Below, piece after piece: positions 8,102 through 16,909 of a stretch of DNA of 64,000 bases. Below the pieces are notes generated by a model. The model was not told the DNA's origin and searched no databases. It saw only the letters and a program-made list of their open reading frames with translations. Source of the DNA: Nostoc sp. UHCC 0702 (lineage in GTDB: Bacteria > Cyanobacteriota > Cyanobacteriia > Cyanobacteriales > Nostocaceae); contig CP071065.1 in NCBI GenBank assembly GCA_017164015.1, forward strand, positions 4,441,918 through 4,505,917. Direction: 5' to 3'. Every line of letters begins with the position of its first letter. Position 1 is the first letter of the stretch. Made by a program: the position numbers and the translations under genes.

Positions 8102-9673
8102 CTAAAGGACGCAGCGAGCGCCGTCTGCGGGTATTTTGAGACTGATGAGGTAGTCGGCGACGATGTCGTTGACACAAGCATTGCCGCCGATGAGGGCTAC
8201 ACCGTGCTGTTCGCCCTCGACAGTCAGCAGGCTCGCGCCGAGCGTCTTGGCGAGGCTGATGCCGCCCTCGTGCGGGGTAGCCGGATCGCCGGTGACCGAC
8301 ACGACCAAGGTTTTAGGGAGTCCTTTGATGTTCTGGGCGTAGGGGTAGCCGAGGGTGGGTTTCACGCGCCAATGCTCACAGAGGTCACGGGCGTTGACGG
8401 GTCGGCCAGTGTCCAGGAAGGGCGCAACCTTGAAAATGTCGCGCGTCATCGCGCTCTCCTGCTCGGGCGTGTGGCGTTCCTCGTCGAGGCAGTTAATGGC
8501 CACCAGGGACTCGTAGTTATTGCCGTAGCTACCGTCGGCATTGCGCTGGCTGAGGATGTCGCGCAAGAACAGCAGGGTTTTACCGCTTCCGGCCTTGAGT
8601 TCGGTGATGGCTAGAATCACCGTAGGCCAGGCCTCATCGTCGTAAAGCCCAGTGGTCACGCCGTCAATTACGGCGGTGTAAGTGACCTTGCGTCCGTCTG
8701 CGGTAATGATCGGTTTATCAATCAGTGGCTGCACGATCTGCTGGAAGGCGGCGTTAGCTTGCTTGGGATCGGTGCCGAGCGGACAAGTCGGGGTTTTAGC
8801 GCAGAAGGCCGCCATGTTGTCGAAGGCACGCTGGAAACCCGCGAACTGGACGAGGCGACGCTCGGTGGTGCCGGTGGTGGGGTCGACCGCGCCATCGAGC
8901 ACCATGGCCCGCACGTTCTGCGGGAAGGTTTCGGCGTAGATCGCGCCGAGCCGGGTACCGTAGCTGGCGCCGAAAAAGGAGAGCTTGTCATCGCCGAGCA
9001 CCGCGCGGAGTACGTCCATGTCACGGGCGACATCGCGCGTGCCGACGTGAGCCAGCACGTCCTCACCCCCGGAACGCTCGGCACATTTTTGGTACAACTG
9101 ACGGGTCTCGTGGTCGGTGTAGTCCTTGCCCCCGGAGTTGATCGAGTTGACCAACTTGTCGGCCTCTCGTTCGGCATCGGTGAAGCAGTCTATGGCTGGT
9201 GTCGAGGCCGCAACCCCGCGTGGGTCGAACCCGATCAGGTCAAACTGCTTAGTGATCGGACTGTCGGCCAATTTTTCTGCCACCTCGACCGCGTAGCTCA
9301 TCCCAGAGGCGCCGGGGCCGCCTGGGTTGAGCAGCAGGGAGCCGATTCGTTTGCTCGGCTTGCCCTTTGCCGATACGCGCAGCAGTGCAATCTGCGCGGT
9401 TCGCCCGCCGGGGTTCTGGTAGTCGAGCGGCACCTCAAGCCGGGCGCATTTGAAGGTGTCGTTGGCGAAGTCCTTAGCGTCTTTATCCGTGGTGGCGTAG
9501 CCCTCGCACGAGCCGAAGGTCAGCTTCTGCTCGTAGAAGCGTTTGAGATCCGCAGGGATCTTTCCTCCTGGCTCTGACGGGTGCCCGAATGTGGGCTGGC
9601 CGCAGGCACTAAGAACCAGTATCATCGCCCCAATCATTAACGAGCTTCGGACGTGGGGCTTGTGAGCAAGCAT
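8102..9673 (-). CDS. Secreted alpha/beta-hydrolase peptidase lipoprotein (tripeptidyl aminopeptidase-like)
   Basis: An exported serine peptidase of the TAP-like alpha/beta-hydrolase family, which cleaves short peptides from protein N-termini. Of 523 residues, the first 23 are a lipoprotein signal (SSLMIGAMILVLSAC), so it should be anchored outside. The nucleophile is Ser in GASYG near 236, with Asp in GDPATP near 462 and His in EQHGV near 490. NPGGPGASG forms the oxyanion loop. ATG 9673 is chosen because AAGAGGAG lies at ideal distance; an in-frame ATG at 9760 would hide the signal. GC content is much higher than its surroundings, and the family is typical of Actinobacteria, so transfer is likely. 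Long opposite-strand frames here are a by-product of high GC. Confidence 0.88.
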   Translation of the reverse strand: MLAHKPHVRSSLMIGAMILVLSACGQPTFGHPSEPGGKIPADLKRFYEQKLTFGSCEGYATTDKDAKDFANDTFKCARLEVPLDYQNPGGRTAQIALLRVSAKGKPSKRIGSLLLNPGGPGASGMSYAVEVAEKLADSPITKQFDLIGFDPRGVAASTPAIDCFTDAEREADKLVNSINSGGKDYTDHETRQLYQKCAERSGGEDVLAHVGTRDVARDMDVLRAVLGDDKLSFFGASYGTRLGAIYAETFPQNVRAMVLDGAVDPTTGTTERRLVQFAGFQRAFDNMAAFCAKTPTCPLGTDPKQANAAFQQIVQPLIDKPIITADGRKVTYTAVIDGVTTGLYDDEAWPTVILAITELKAGSGKTLLFLRDILSQRNADGSYGNNYESLVAINCLDEERHTPEQESAMTRDIFKVAPFLDTGRPVNARDLCEHWRVKPTLGYPYAQNIKGLPKTLVVSVTGDPATPHEGGISLAKTLGASLLTVEGEQHGVALIGGNACVNDIVADYLISLKIPADGARCVL

Positions 9674-9807
9674 GGTTCTCCTCTTAGCGGGAACGGTTGG
9701 CTCTGAGCCGTGCGTGGATAGGCCACGATCTCGCTTGTGGTTAGAAGAAATGTGAGACATGGGGATAAACTCCTTCGAGCTAGTTGTTGATGGGTTCAGG
9801 TATCAAC

Positions 9808-9825
9808 GGGGTCATCGATGACCCC
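9808..9825. repeat. 18-bp perfect palindrome between the two peptidase genes
   Basis: GGGGTCATCGATGACCCC has no loop bases and no T-run on either side. It lies after the end of the prolyl oligopeptidase gene and before the lipoprotein peptidase gene, both on the minus strand. It may act as an operator or weak transcription barrier; nothing else identifies it. Confidence 0.5.
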
Positions 9826-9941
9826 ACCAAAGCGCAGACTGTAAATTAGTTTGTTAGAACTTACGCATTGACGGAAATAGAGTGGTGTGAGGCGTTACGC
9901 TTCCTCGATTAGTTCGACGTATGTTGATTTGTTTAACGCGA

Positions 9942-12086
9942 TCACTTCGCTGGCTTCACATCCAGCCCCGTCCAATGAGCGGCAAAAGCCCACATATCCG
10001 CCGTTTCCTCAATGATCTTGTCCGTGGGCTTGCCCGCTCCATGTCCCGCCCGTGTCTCGATGCGGACAAGGTGCGGCTTGTCACCGATATCCGCCGCCTG
10101 GAGCGCGGCGACATATTTGAAGGTGTGACTCGGCACCACGCGATCGTCCGTGTCGGCAGTGGTGGCGAGGATCGCAGGATAAGCCTTGCCGGACTGGATG
10201 TTGTGATAAGGCGAATATTTCAAGAGGTTACGGAAATCCGCTTCCTGTGCCGGAGACCCATATTCGTCTAGCCATAATTTCCCGCCTGTGAACTGGTCGA
10301 AGCGGAGCATATCCATCACACCAACCTGGGGTAACGCAGCGGCGAACAGATCCGGTCGTTGATTGACCACTGCACCGATCAGGAGTCCGCCATTCGATCC
10401 GCCCTGAATCGCCAAGCCATTTTGGGGCGTGATACTCTGTGCCTTCAGATACTCGCCCGCTGCGATGAAATCATCGAAGACGTTCTGCTTCTTCTGACGA
10501 CGACCCGCTTCGTGCCATGCCTTGCCATATTCGGAGCCGCCGCGAATGTTAGCGATCGCATACACTCCGCCCTGTTCGACCCACCCCAGCGGCGCTGGCA
10601 AGAACTCAGGAAGCATGGGGATGCCATAGCCTCCATAGGCATGGAGTAGGGTCGGTGCGGCTACGGTCACATCCTTGCGCCGGACGATAAACATCGGGAT
10701 GCGGGTGCCATCCTTCGACTTGTAGAACCGCTGTTCGACTGCGATCCGATTGAGATCGATCGCCACCTTGGGTTTTGCCCACACCTGCGCCGTGTTGCTG
10801 GCGACATCGTATCGATAGATTACGCCTGGAGTGTTGAAGCTAGTGAAGATGAAGAAGGTTTCTGAGTCATTCGGGTCGCTCTTAAAACCGCCAGTCGTGC
10901 CGATACCCGGCAGCTTCACCATACCATCAGGCTTGCCATCCAGCGTGTAGCGTCGAACCTCCGTCTTCACATCAACCCGAGTGGAGATTAGCAGCCGTCC
11001 ACTGACCAGCGACGCATTGCCCAGAACCGAATCCTGCTCCGGCACCACATCCGTGATCACCGGATCGGCAGCGGCAATGTCCATCGTCACCACCTTAAAG
11101 CGCGGCGCGTCCTGGGTGGTTCTGAGGAAGAATTTCGTCCCCACATTGCCAACGACGCTCCATTCATCGTCGAGATTATCGACCAGCTTGCGGGGTTTCC
11201 AGTCGGCGCTCTGGAGATCCACCACAGTCAGTTTGTTGCCGATCGAAGCGGGCGTGGAAACGATCGTGAGATAGCGTCCGTCGGCGGTGAGGTCAACGGT
11301 ATGTACCAGAGTTGGCTGATCCGGGGTGGCATAGACCAGTCGATCCTGCGTTTGGGGTGTGCCGAGCCGATGGAAATAAACGGTTTGATTTTCTGCGCTC
11401 GCCTGGAACGTTTCACCTTGCTTCGGTTCAGGAAAGCGGGCATAGAAAAAGCCAGATCCGTCCTTGACCCAGGCGATGTTGGTCAGCCTTGCCCATTTGA
11501 CTTCATCGTCCAGTAGATTGCCCGTGTCTACGTCCAGCACCCGAATCGTGCGCCAGTCGCTGCCGCCATCCTGCACTGCATAAGCCACGCGCTTACCGTC
11601 ATCAGATGCTGACCATTCAGCCAACGCAGTTGCCCCGTCCTTTGCCCAACGGTTGGGATCGATTAGCACACGCCCTATGCCATCCACGCTGTCCCGGACA
11701 TAGAGAACTAGTTGGTTCTGAAGTCCAGAATTATGGAGGTAGAAATACCGTTCACCCTGTTTGACCGGAATAGAAAATTGCTCATAGTTGTACAACTGCT
11801 TCAGTCGATCCTTGAAGATATCTCGACCTGGCAGCTTATCGAGATAATCATTGGTGACTTTATTCTGCGATTCGACCCAGGCAGCGACTTCCTTGTCGTT
11901 GCGAACATCGTTTTCCAGCCAGCGATAGGGGTCGGCGATCGTCTGCCCGAAAGGCTTCTCGACAACATCGACCCGCTTAGTTTCAGGATAGGCGATCGTA
12001 GGCATGATTGCTGTAGAATCCGTGCAAGCGGAGGCGAAATGGGTAGTAAAGAGTAGCGCGATCGCGAAAAGGGTTGCGCGGCGCAT
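9942..12086 (-). CDS. Prolyl oligopeptidase family serine peptidase (S9), exported
   Basis: A 714-residue S9A-type peptidase that hydrolyses short peptides after proline. The N-terminal 22 residues form a signal with lipobox-like FASAC, then the seven-bladed propeller runs to about 450 and the alpha/beta-hydrolase domain follows. Ser is in GGSNGG near 563, Asp in ADTDDRV near 648, His in RAGHGAG near 684. ATG 12086 (MRRATLFAIALLF) gives a normal signal; an in-frame start at 12173 would add 29 residues before it. The gene sits directly upstream of another exported peptidase on the same strand; together they suggest peptide scavenging. Composition is closer to the host than its neighbour, with HIP1 sites present. 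Similar enzymes are common in Proteobacteria. Confidence 0.92.
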   Translation of the reverse strand: MRRATLFAIALLFTTHFASACTDSTAIMPTIAYPETKRVDVVEKPFGQTIADPYRWLENDVRNDKEVAAWVESQNKVTNDYLDKLPGRDIFKDRLKQLYNYEQFSIPVKQGERYFYLHNSGLQNQLVLYVRDSVDGIGRVLIDPNRWAKDGATALAEWSASDDGKRVAYAVQDGGSDWRTIRVLDVDTGNLLDDEVKWARLTNIAWVKDGSGFFYARFPEPKQGETFQASAENQTVYFHRLGTPQTQDRLVYATPDQPTLVHTVDLTADGRYLTIVSTPASIGNKLTVVDLQSADWKPRKLVDNLDDEWSVVGNVGTKFFLRTTQDAPRFKVVTMDIAAADPVITDVVPEQDSVLGNASLVSGRLLISTRVDVKTEVRRYTLDGKPDGMVKLPGIGTTGGFKSDPNDSETFFIFTSFNTPGVIYRYDVASNTAQVWAKPKVAIDLNRIAVEQRFYKSKDGTRIPMFIVRRKDVTVAAPTLLHAYGGYGIPMLPEFLPAPLGWVEQGGVYAIANIRGGSEYGKAWHEAGRRQKKQNVFDDFIAAGEYLKAQSITPQNGLAIQGGSNGGLLIGAVVNQRPDLFAAALPQVGVMDMLRFDQFTGGKLWLDEYGSPAQEADFRNLLKYSPYHNIQSGKAYPAILATTADTDDRVVPSHTFKYVAALQAADIGDKPHLVRIETRAGHGAGKPTDKIIEETADMWAFAAHWTGLDVKPAK

Positions 12087-12360
12087 CGGTATCTTTATCT
12101 TTTGAAATGAGAGTCGAAATCCAAAGAGGTTGAACTCTAGTATTTCTTGTCGTGATTTTGCAGTTTTGAACATGTCATTGACCTACGTAACAAAATGGTT
12201 GACCATAACTACCTGGGTTAAACGATCGCAAGTAGATAAACAAAATTAATTACATTGTTTTGATCAAATTCTTTCAGCACCTTCTCAAGAGACTGAACTA
12301 CGCTTTGCCAACTTTGATCGACACTTGCTAGTTGCCTCGCTTATACGTAACTAATTTTGA

Positions 12361-12792
12361 TTAACCATTTAGAAGCGATTCGCCTCCAGATTGCGATCGC
12401 ATCGAATCAGCCCGCGTCGATGAGCCGCTAGTTTCATCCTTGACCTCGGTTTTGATGACGAAAGCCCTTAATTCAACAATCTTGCCGCCGCGAAAGCGCC
12501 AGATGTCGCAGTACGAGTAATGAGCCGCCTTCTGGTCTTCGTCCTTCATTGTGATGTCGCCGAGTGCCGTGACGAAATCACCCTCAGCGATTAAGTTAGC
12601 AACCATAAAATTTGGCGGCTCTATGTATGTCGTTGCCATCCATTGGCGAACAGCTTCTTTTCCTTTAAGAGTTTTGTCGCCTACAAACGTCCATTCCATG
12701 TCGTCGGCGCAGAACGACAAGAATCCTTCATTGTTGCCTTGGGCGATCGCTGCGTTTGCCGCTTCTAAGATTGCTTTATTGTTCCCTGACAT
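12361..12792 (-). CDS. SnoaL-like / NTF2-fold protein
   Basis: A 143-residue protein starting MSGNNKAILEAANAAIAQGN, with the NTF2-like cone fold pattern: an N-terminal helix pair, DDMEWTFVG, GKEAVRQWM, then a beta sheet ending in YCDIWRFRGGKIVELRAF. These proteins bind small hydrophobic ligands or act as isomerases; the substrate cannot be deduced. ATG 12792 is chosen because AGAGGAGA precedes it. The Ser/Thr-rich tail after about 120 is unlike the family and may be recent extension. Confidence 0.8.
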   Translation of the reverse strand: MSGNNKAILEAANAAIAQGNNEGFLSFCADDMEWTFVGDKTLKGKEAVRQWMATTYIEPPNFMVANLIAEGDFVTALGDITMKDEDQKAAHYSYCDIWRFRGGKIVELRAFVIKTEVKDETSGSSTRADSMRSQSGGESLLNG

Positions 12793-12864
12793 CTGAATCT
12801 CTCCTCTGTTCAAAGCAACAAAGTGGTGTGAGTTGTTATGCTGTTGCCCCTCACTGGTTTAATT

Positions 12865-13146
12865 CTAGGGACTGGTAAACGGCTTACATTGAATCGCCTT
12901 CACATTTCGTAGATAGTCCAACTGTGGCTCGAAGTCAGTCGGACAGAAGACATAAACATTGTCCTGCGACCGGCTAATGACTAAACGGTAGCTGGGTGGA
13001 ATCCCTTCAGAACTTTCGATCACTTCGATTCTGGGAATCACTTGTGAACTGACTTGAGCCAGGGATGGAAAATTGAACAGTAGGAGTACGCCGAACAGAA
13101 TTGCGATTGTGGTTGTGATTTTGGTTGAAAGAATCTTTCGGTTCAT
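12865..13146 (-). CDS. Small secreted protein of unknown function
   Basis: Residues 1-30 are a Sec signal peptide with cleavage likely after SLA-Q. The mature 60 residues contain two Cys and end with CKPFTSP. No family is recognised. It lies 17 bp downstream of the peptidoglycan-binding gene on the same strand, so the two probably share a transcript and act in the periplasm. Confidence 0.65.
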   Translation of the reverse strand: MNRKILSTKITTTIAILFGVLLLFNFPSLAQVSSQVIPRIEVIESSEGIPPSYRLVISRSQDNVYVFCPTDFEPQLDYLRNVKAIQCKPFTSP

Positions 13147-13163
13147 TAGAAATCTCCTGTGGC

Positions 13164-13601
13164 TTATGGTTGTGTAATGTTCTGTTGTTTCCAGGGAAGC
13201 GGGGATCGATAGGGGTTTTCGTGCATATCCAGGACTTCCCAGGTGGTTGGATTGACTCGCCCTGTAACTGGGATTCTGTATCGTCTCTGGAGATCGCGTA
13301 CCGCAGACGCTGTGACCGCACCAAAGATGCCATCGACTATCGCCTCTCTTGGATTGCCTAACCTCACACCTGCGGCTCCTAAAAAGCCATTGTCTTGAAG
13401 GATGCGCTGTAACAATTGCACGTTTCTGCCGCGATCGCCTTGGCGTAAGGTAGGTAAGGTTAAATCAGTGTAGGCAGTGGCGATCAGAATGGGGGAGGTT
13501 TGTTGTGGAGGAATGCTGTGTGCGATCGCTGGATGAGTGAGTGAACCTCCGAGCAATCCTGTAGCGATCGTTATTAATCTGAAAATGGTTTGAAGTTTCA
13601 T
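13164..13601 (-). CDS. Secreted peptidoglycan-binding domain protein
   Basis: A signal peptide (residues 1-28, ending PAIAHS) is followed by one PG_binding_1 domain (about 48-125). It shows LRQGDRGRNVQLLQRILQDNGF, split here as LRQGDRGRN and VQLLQRILQDNGF, then AVRDLQRRYRIPVTG. Such domains hold proteins on the cell wall. No catalytic domain follows, so it is a stand-alone binder. The gene is upstream of and close to the small secreted protein gene. Confidence 0.85.
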   Translation of the reverse strand: MKLQTIFRLITIATGLLGGSLTHPAIAHSIPPQQTSPILIATAYTDLTLPTLRQGDRGRNVQLLQRILQDNGFLGAAGVRLGNPREAIVDGIFGAVTASAVRDLQRRYRIPVTGRVNPTTWEVLDMHENPYRSPLPWKQQNITQP

Positions 13602-13711
13602 GATTGTCCTCCTGATGGATCAGTTCTAGTTAGCATCAATTTCGTGTCGGAGTTATTACTCCATCTGCTTGCTCCGATCGGTGTAGAGCAGCGCTGTCGC
13701 TGATGCGAAAC

Positions 13712-14113
13712 TCACGGAACAATTGCAGTAACGCGGATTTCAATCCGCATCGTTGGCAGCCCAAGAGCCGCGACACCTACCTCTGTCCAAATTGGGGCAT
13801 GGTTGGGCATGTAATGACGAAATAGCTTGATTATCACATCGTTAACCTCTGGAAGAAACCCTCCAACATGGTAAGAATTGATGTGGACAACATGCTCCCA
13901 GGCAGCACCAGCAGTCGCCAGGGTTCGCTCTACGTTCCGAAACGCCTGAGCAATTTCATCCGCGAGCGATTCGGGAATTTGCAGATTGTCATCCACCCCG
14001 CCTTGACCTGATGTCTCTACTCGATCGCCAATTTTTACCGCTTACGAGTAATGCAATTCATTCAGCAGGTATTCCCCATAACCTGGAGTGACAAAAAACT
14101 TGGGCTTATTCAT
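13712..14113 (-). pseudogene. RidA/YjgF-family gene with in-frame TAA
   Basis: The frame starting at ATG 14113 (MNKPKFFVTPGYGEYL) gives a RidA-like protein of 133 residues, including RVETSGQGG, VERTLATAGAAWEHVV and PNHAPIWTEVGVAALG. RidA proteins deaminate reactive enamines and imines. Codon 24 is TAA at 14042-14044 where a Gln (CAA) would fit, so one C-to-T change explains it. The part after it is intact; restart at GTG 13996 would lack the first strands. The gene is therefore probably dead or only recently mutated. Confidence 0.8.
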
Positions 14114-14138
14114 GGTGTTCTTTCTTCTGATTTAGATA

Positions 14139-14513
14139 CTAATGTTCAGGATTTCGCCATGTAATCACAATGATTTCTGCAAATATTAAGACGACTGATA
14201 GCCTCGAAAACGCTCCTAAAATGGCTTCCATTGTCCAGTTCTGACTCTGAAGCTCCCAGACCGTCACAATAATGTTCACTCCAATCCCCAACCAGGGTAT
14301 AATGATCGCTGAATTCCGTCTGCGATAGAAGCGGAGCGTCGCCTCCCGCCAAAAAGGGAAGGTACTGAAGAGACAAACAAGGTAGGACGCTCCTGCACTG
14401 GCGAACAAGCTTCTTTGAAGACCCGAAGGCAGGTTTGGGTATCCAAGTGCGATCGCACTCAGGCAAACTCCGAGCGCGAGGTACAGAAAAGTAAACAAGG
14501 TAAATCGTTTCAT
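14139..14513 (-). CDS. Four-helix membrane protein of unknown function
   Basis: A 124-residue protein from ATG 14513, preceded by GGAGAA. It has four hydrophobic helices: LFTFLYLALGVCLSAIAL, a second around SAGASYLVCLFSTF, a third around IIIPWLGIGVNIIVTVW, and a fourth around LSVVLIFAEIIVITW. No motif assigns a function. Its neighbours are a RidA pseudogene and a small unknown gene. Confidence 0.6.
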   Translation of the reverse strand: MKRFTLFTFLYLALGVCLSAIALGYPNLPSGLQRSLFASAGASYLVCLFSTFPFWREATLRFYRRRNSAIIIPWLGIGVNIIVTVWELQSQNWTMEAILGAFSRLSVVLIFAEIIVITWRNPEH

Positions 14514-14533
14514 TATTTCTTCTCCGGTGAAGC

Positions 14534-14821
14534 TTATTCTCTGTACCACACACGCACACATTGAAAGCAATTGACTGTAACGCCCTGGCTGATCATCACT
14601 GCGTAGACCCCATTACTGACTGTCACGCCGTAGACACCATCACTTGTGCTTTTCAAGCTATCTGGTAAAACAACGGTTTCAACATTGATCACCTGTATCG
14701 TTGTATTTTCAATCCACTGATTGACCTCACTCACAACCTCAGAGAAGGATTCATAATCGGAAGCTCCGCCGAAGGGCCCCCGCTCAGTAATCCGAGGCGC
14801 AAAATCTTTGCACTGAATCAT
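14534..14821 (-). CDS. Hypothetical protein
   Basis: A 95-residue soluble protein starting MIQCKDFAPRI at ATG 14821, with AAGGTGG at good distance. It has an acidic helix (ESFSEVVSEVNQWIE), a beta-rich middle, and a short repeat VYGVTVSNGVYAVMISQGV. Two Cys lie near the end (NCFQC). No family is recognised. It is just upstream of the four-helix membrane protein gene on the same strand. Confidence 0.55.
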   Translation of the reverse strand: MIQCKDFAPRITERGPFGGASDYESFSEVVSEVNQWIENTTIQVINVETVVLPDSLKSTSDGVYGVTVSNGVYAVMISQGVTVNCFQCVRVWYRE

Positions 14822-14862
14822 TTGATTTACCACCTTAAAACTGTAAAGTTGAGCATTAATTC

Positions 14863-14948
14863 AAGTAGTGGGCATCGCCCACCATTTTTAAAGCCTTTCT
14901 TTTTAAAACCTTTCACAGTAAGGCTTTGTGGGCAGTGCTAGCCCTACG
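14863..14948. repeat. Dispersed repeat, copy 1
   Basis: About 85 bp beginning TAGTGGGCATCGCCCACCA and ending GTGGGCAGTGCTAGCCCTAC, with a shared middle CACAGTAAGG. A second copy lies at 15874-15950. The two bracket the CPBP protease gene. The ends are inverted (GGGC/GCCC), as in small non-autonomous elements. Confidence 0.7.
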
Positions 14949-14964
14949 ATATCTATTCCAAAAC

Positions 14965-15777
14965 TTAAGCCAACCTTGCTAGTAAACCGCTAAGAACAAA
15001 GACAAAAGCATGAAAGCTGATATGGGCTAACATTGCAGCTTCTAGCGAATATTGCCAAAAGAGCCAGCCAAACGCAATCCCCGCAATCCCATTCAGTAAC
15101 AACGCCCGAATAATCACAACTGGAGTGAGGGGAACGATCGCAGCAGTCGCTGGCAGGTGTAGCAGCCCAAATACCAACGCGGCTAGAACGATCGCACCCT
15201 GGTAAATCCCTTGGCTTGGCAACGTAACGCCTTGTTTTAGCCCTTTCCACGCTATCCAAACAAGCAGCGACATTAAGCCCCAACGCATCAGAATTTCCTC
15301 AGTGATGCCGCCATAAAGCATTGCTGTAAGTGAACTCAGCCAATTCGGTTCTGTATGACTGGATGCCTGTAGCGCTTCAGGTAGAGCAGGTTTCATGAAC
15401 CGATCAAGCAACAGGACAGTGATTGTTGTCGCTGCACCCACACCCAAGCTCCATTTCATCTCAATGACAGAATATGGAATCTTAGGGGTATGAAGTACCC
15501 AGTAGTCAATCAAATGTGAGCGTAATCCAACGCGATAGGCACAGCCAATTCCGATCAGAATGCTGATTGCTAGTAGAATTGAATACTGTAGTCCTTGCAG
15601 AAGCATTAGAATTCCCAATGGCGGCACTTTTGCCAGTCTTTCTGGAGACAGTTTCGCCAACTGTTGCTCAACTAATGGAACCGACGTAATCGTAAACATC
15701 GCAATTCCCGCAATGCCCAACACAAATAGAATGCCAAATTGTTTCAAAACTGCCATTGATTTAATTTCTAGAGACAT
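14965..15777 (-). CDS. CPBP/Rce1-type intramembrane protease
   Basis: A polytopic membrane protein of about 270 residues with the CPBP (ABI) signature: GGITEEILMRWGL near 160 carries the two Glu, FGLLHLP the first His, and HISFHAF the second. Characterised relatives cut prenylated proteins or peptides in the membrane; in bacteria many act in peptide maturation or immunity. ATG 15777 is preferred; ATG 15756 and an upstream TTG at 15819 are alternatives and none has a convincing ribosome site. The gene is bracketed by two copies of a dispersed repeat, which suggests it could have moved as a unit. Confidence 0.88.
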   Translation of the reverse strand: MSLEIKSMAVLKQFGILFVLGIAGIAMFTITSVPLVEQQLAKLSPERLAKVPPLGILMLLQGLQYSILLAISILIGIGCAYRVGLRSHLIDYWVLHTPKIPYSVIEMKWSLGVGAATTITVLLLDRFMKPALPEALQASSHTEPNWLSSLTAMLYGGITEEILMRWGLMSLLVWIAWKGLKQGVTLPSQGIYQGAIVLAALVFGLLHLPATAAIVPLTPVVIIRALLLNGIAGIAFGWLFWQYSLEAAMLAHISFHAFVFVLSGLLARLA

Positions 15778-15873
15778 CAGAATACTGGGTAGATACAATG
15801 CCAAGATATATAATGACAACTAGTGACTAACGCCACCTTATTCTGAAGTATCATTCCTATTTCTCCTAAAATC

Positions 15874-15950
15874 TAAGTAGTAGGGTGAGCATTGCCCACC
15901 ATTTTGTAAAACTCTTCACAGTAAGGTTTTGTGGGCATTGCCCCCCCTAC
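15874..15950. repeat. Dispersed repeat, copy 2
   Basis: Related to the copy at 14863-14948, sharing GCCCACCATT, TTCACAGTAAGG and the GTGGGCA end. It lies upstream of the CPBP gene. Confidence 0.7.
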
Positions 15951-15973
15951 TCGCTTGCTGTCACTTGAACGTT

Positions 15974-16012
15974 GGTTAGATAACTACGTTGCTCCAGTCG
16001 GTTGGCAGCCCG
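15974..16012 (-). pseudogene. Decayed duplicate of the end of the neighbouring secreted-protein gene
   Basis: These 39 bp match 16071-16109, the coding end of the Arg/Tyr-rich secreted protein, at about 30 of 39 positions. Read in the same way they give RAANRLEQRSYLTN against RAAKRLERRGYRTR. It is probably what remains of a second tandem gene. Confidence 0.55.
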
Positions 16013-16055
16013 CAAGTGGGATTTAGGTGTTGGCAACTCATAGTTTGAAACGGCT

Positions 16056-16385
16056 CTATCCTAAAATTCGGGTTCGATAACCACGCCGCTCCAGTCGCTT
16101 GGCAGCACGTCGGGCATCGCGACGATTGTAGTGGATACTCTCATAAATCCATTTCCGATCGTCACGGCTGCGGTAATAAACCACAAACGGCCGAGCGCGA
16201 TATTGGTTGTCACGATATCGATAGCGATATTGGTTGTCACGATCGCGATCGTACTGAGCGATTGACATATTCGGCTCTCGGTCAAGGTTATGACCAATTT
16301 TTTCTGAATCTAGTGCCTGTGCTGTAAAGGGCATATTTACTATGAATCCCGTACCCACCAGTGCTAGCAAAATTATCTTTTCCAT
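16056..16385 (-). CDS. Small secreted Arg/Tyr-rich protein
   Basis: A 109-residue protein with a signal peptide ending TAQALD. The mature part contains a short repeat (NQYRYRYRDNQYR) followed by a basic domain with FVVYYRSRDD and ARRAAKRLERRGY. This C-terminal pattern is seen in other small cyanobacterial secreted proteins. The function is unknown. A degraded copy of its last codons lies about 100 bp downstream. Confidence 0.6.
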   Translation of the reverse strand: MEKIILLALVGTGFIVNMPFTAQALDSEKIGHNLDREPNMSIAQYDRDRDNQYRYRYRDNQYRARPFVVYYRSRDDRKWIYESIHYNRRDARRAAKRLERRGYRTRILG

Positions 16386-16489
16386 GAGATTAGTTTGAAG
16401 GTGTAATTGGATTGATCAGGCTTTGAGAGCGCTTTAGTCGAGTGATAGTCATGTCCCAGGCGCACATTGCTCTACATTCCGCATTCCAC

Positions 16490-16808
16490 TCACAGGTAGC
16501 AAACTTGTGAGTTTTGATCAGTTCGCCGTATATCCGCCATCGAGGTTATTGCTAAATCTGTTTTCGACAGCATAAATTTTGATCGTTCCACCCACTGTTG
16601 AATTATGTACTGGTGTGGAGAAACCTTGATCACTTGTTTGAACAAACTTGCAAAATAAGTCGGACTAATGTTGATCACTTCTGCAAGTTCAATTAACGAC
16701 AATTCTCGATCGACGGTGAGTCTGAATATAGTTGAGTACTTGCTGCAATTGGGTGCATGTCAAGCCTTTGTGTTTGAATTCAAGGGTTGGCGTTGGCGTT
16801 GTTAGCAT
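16490..16808 (-). pseudogene. AraC-family regulator, frameshifted and truncated
   Basis: The first segment from ATG 16808 (MLTTPTPTLEFKHKG, then CTQLQQVLNYIQTH) shifts frame near 16715. It then continues as DRELSLIELAEVINISPTYF and ASLFKQVIKVSPHQY, the first helix-turn-helix of AraC DNA-binding domains. The second helix-turn-helix is not recognisable after LAITSMAD. The ligand domain is also absent. The gene is dead. Confidence 0.75.
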
Positions 16809-16909
16809 GATTCAAAATTGGCAATTTATTCAACAAAACAGGCAAAAACTAGCGATCGCGCACTCGATCACTTACTAGCACTAACAAACAAGTTAGATAT
16901 TAATAGAGC

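Noticed and set aside
8051..9577. Long open frames opposite the lipoprotein peptidase
   Set aside because: High GC makes antisense stops rare; the minus-strand frame has all family motifs and a signal peptide.
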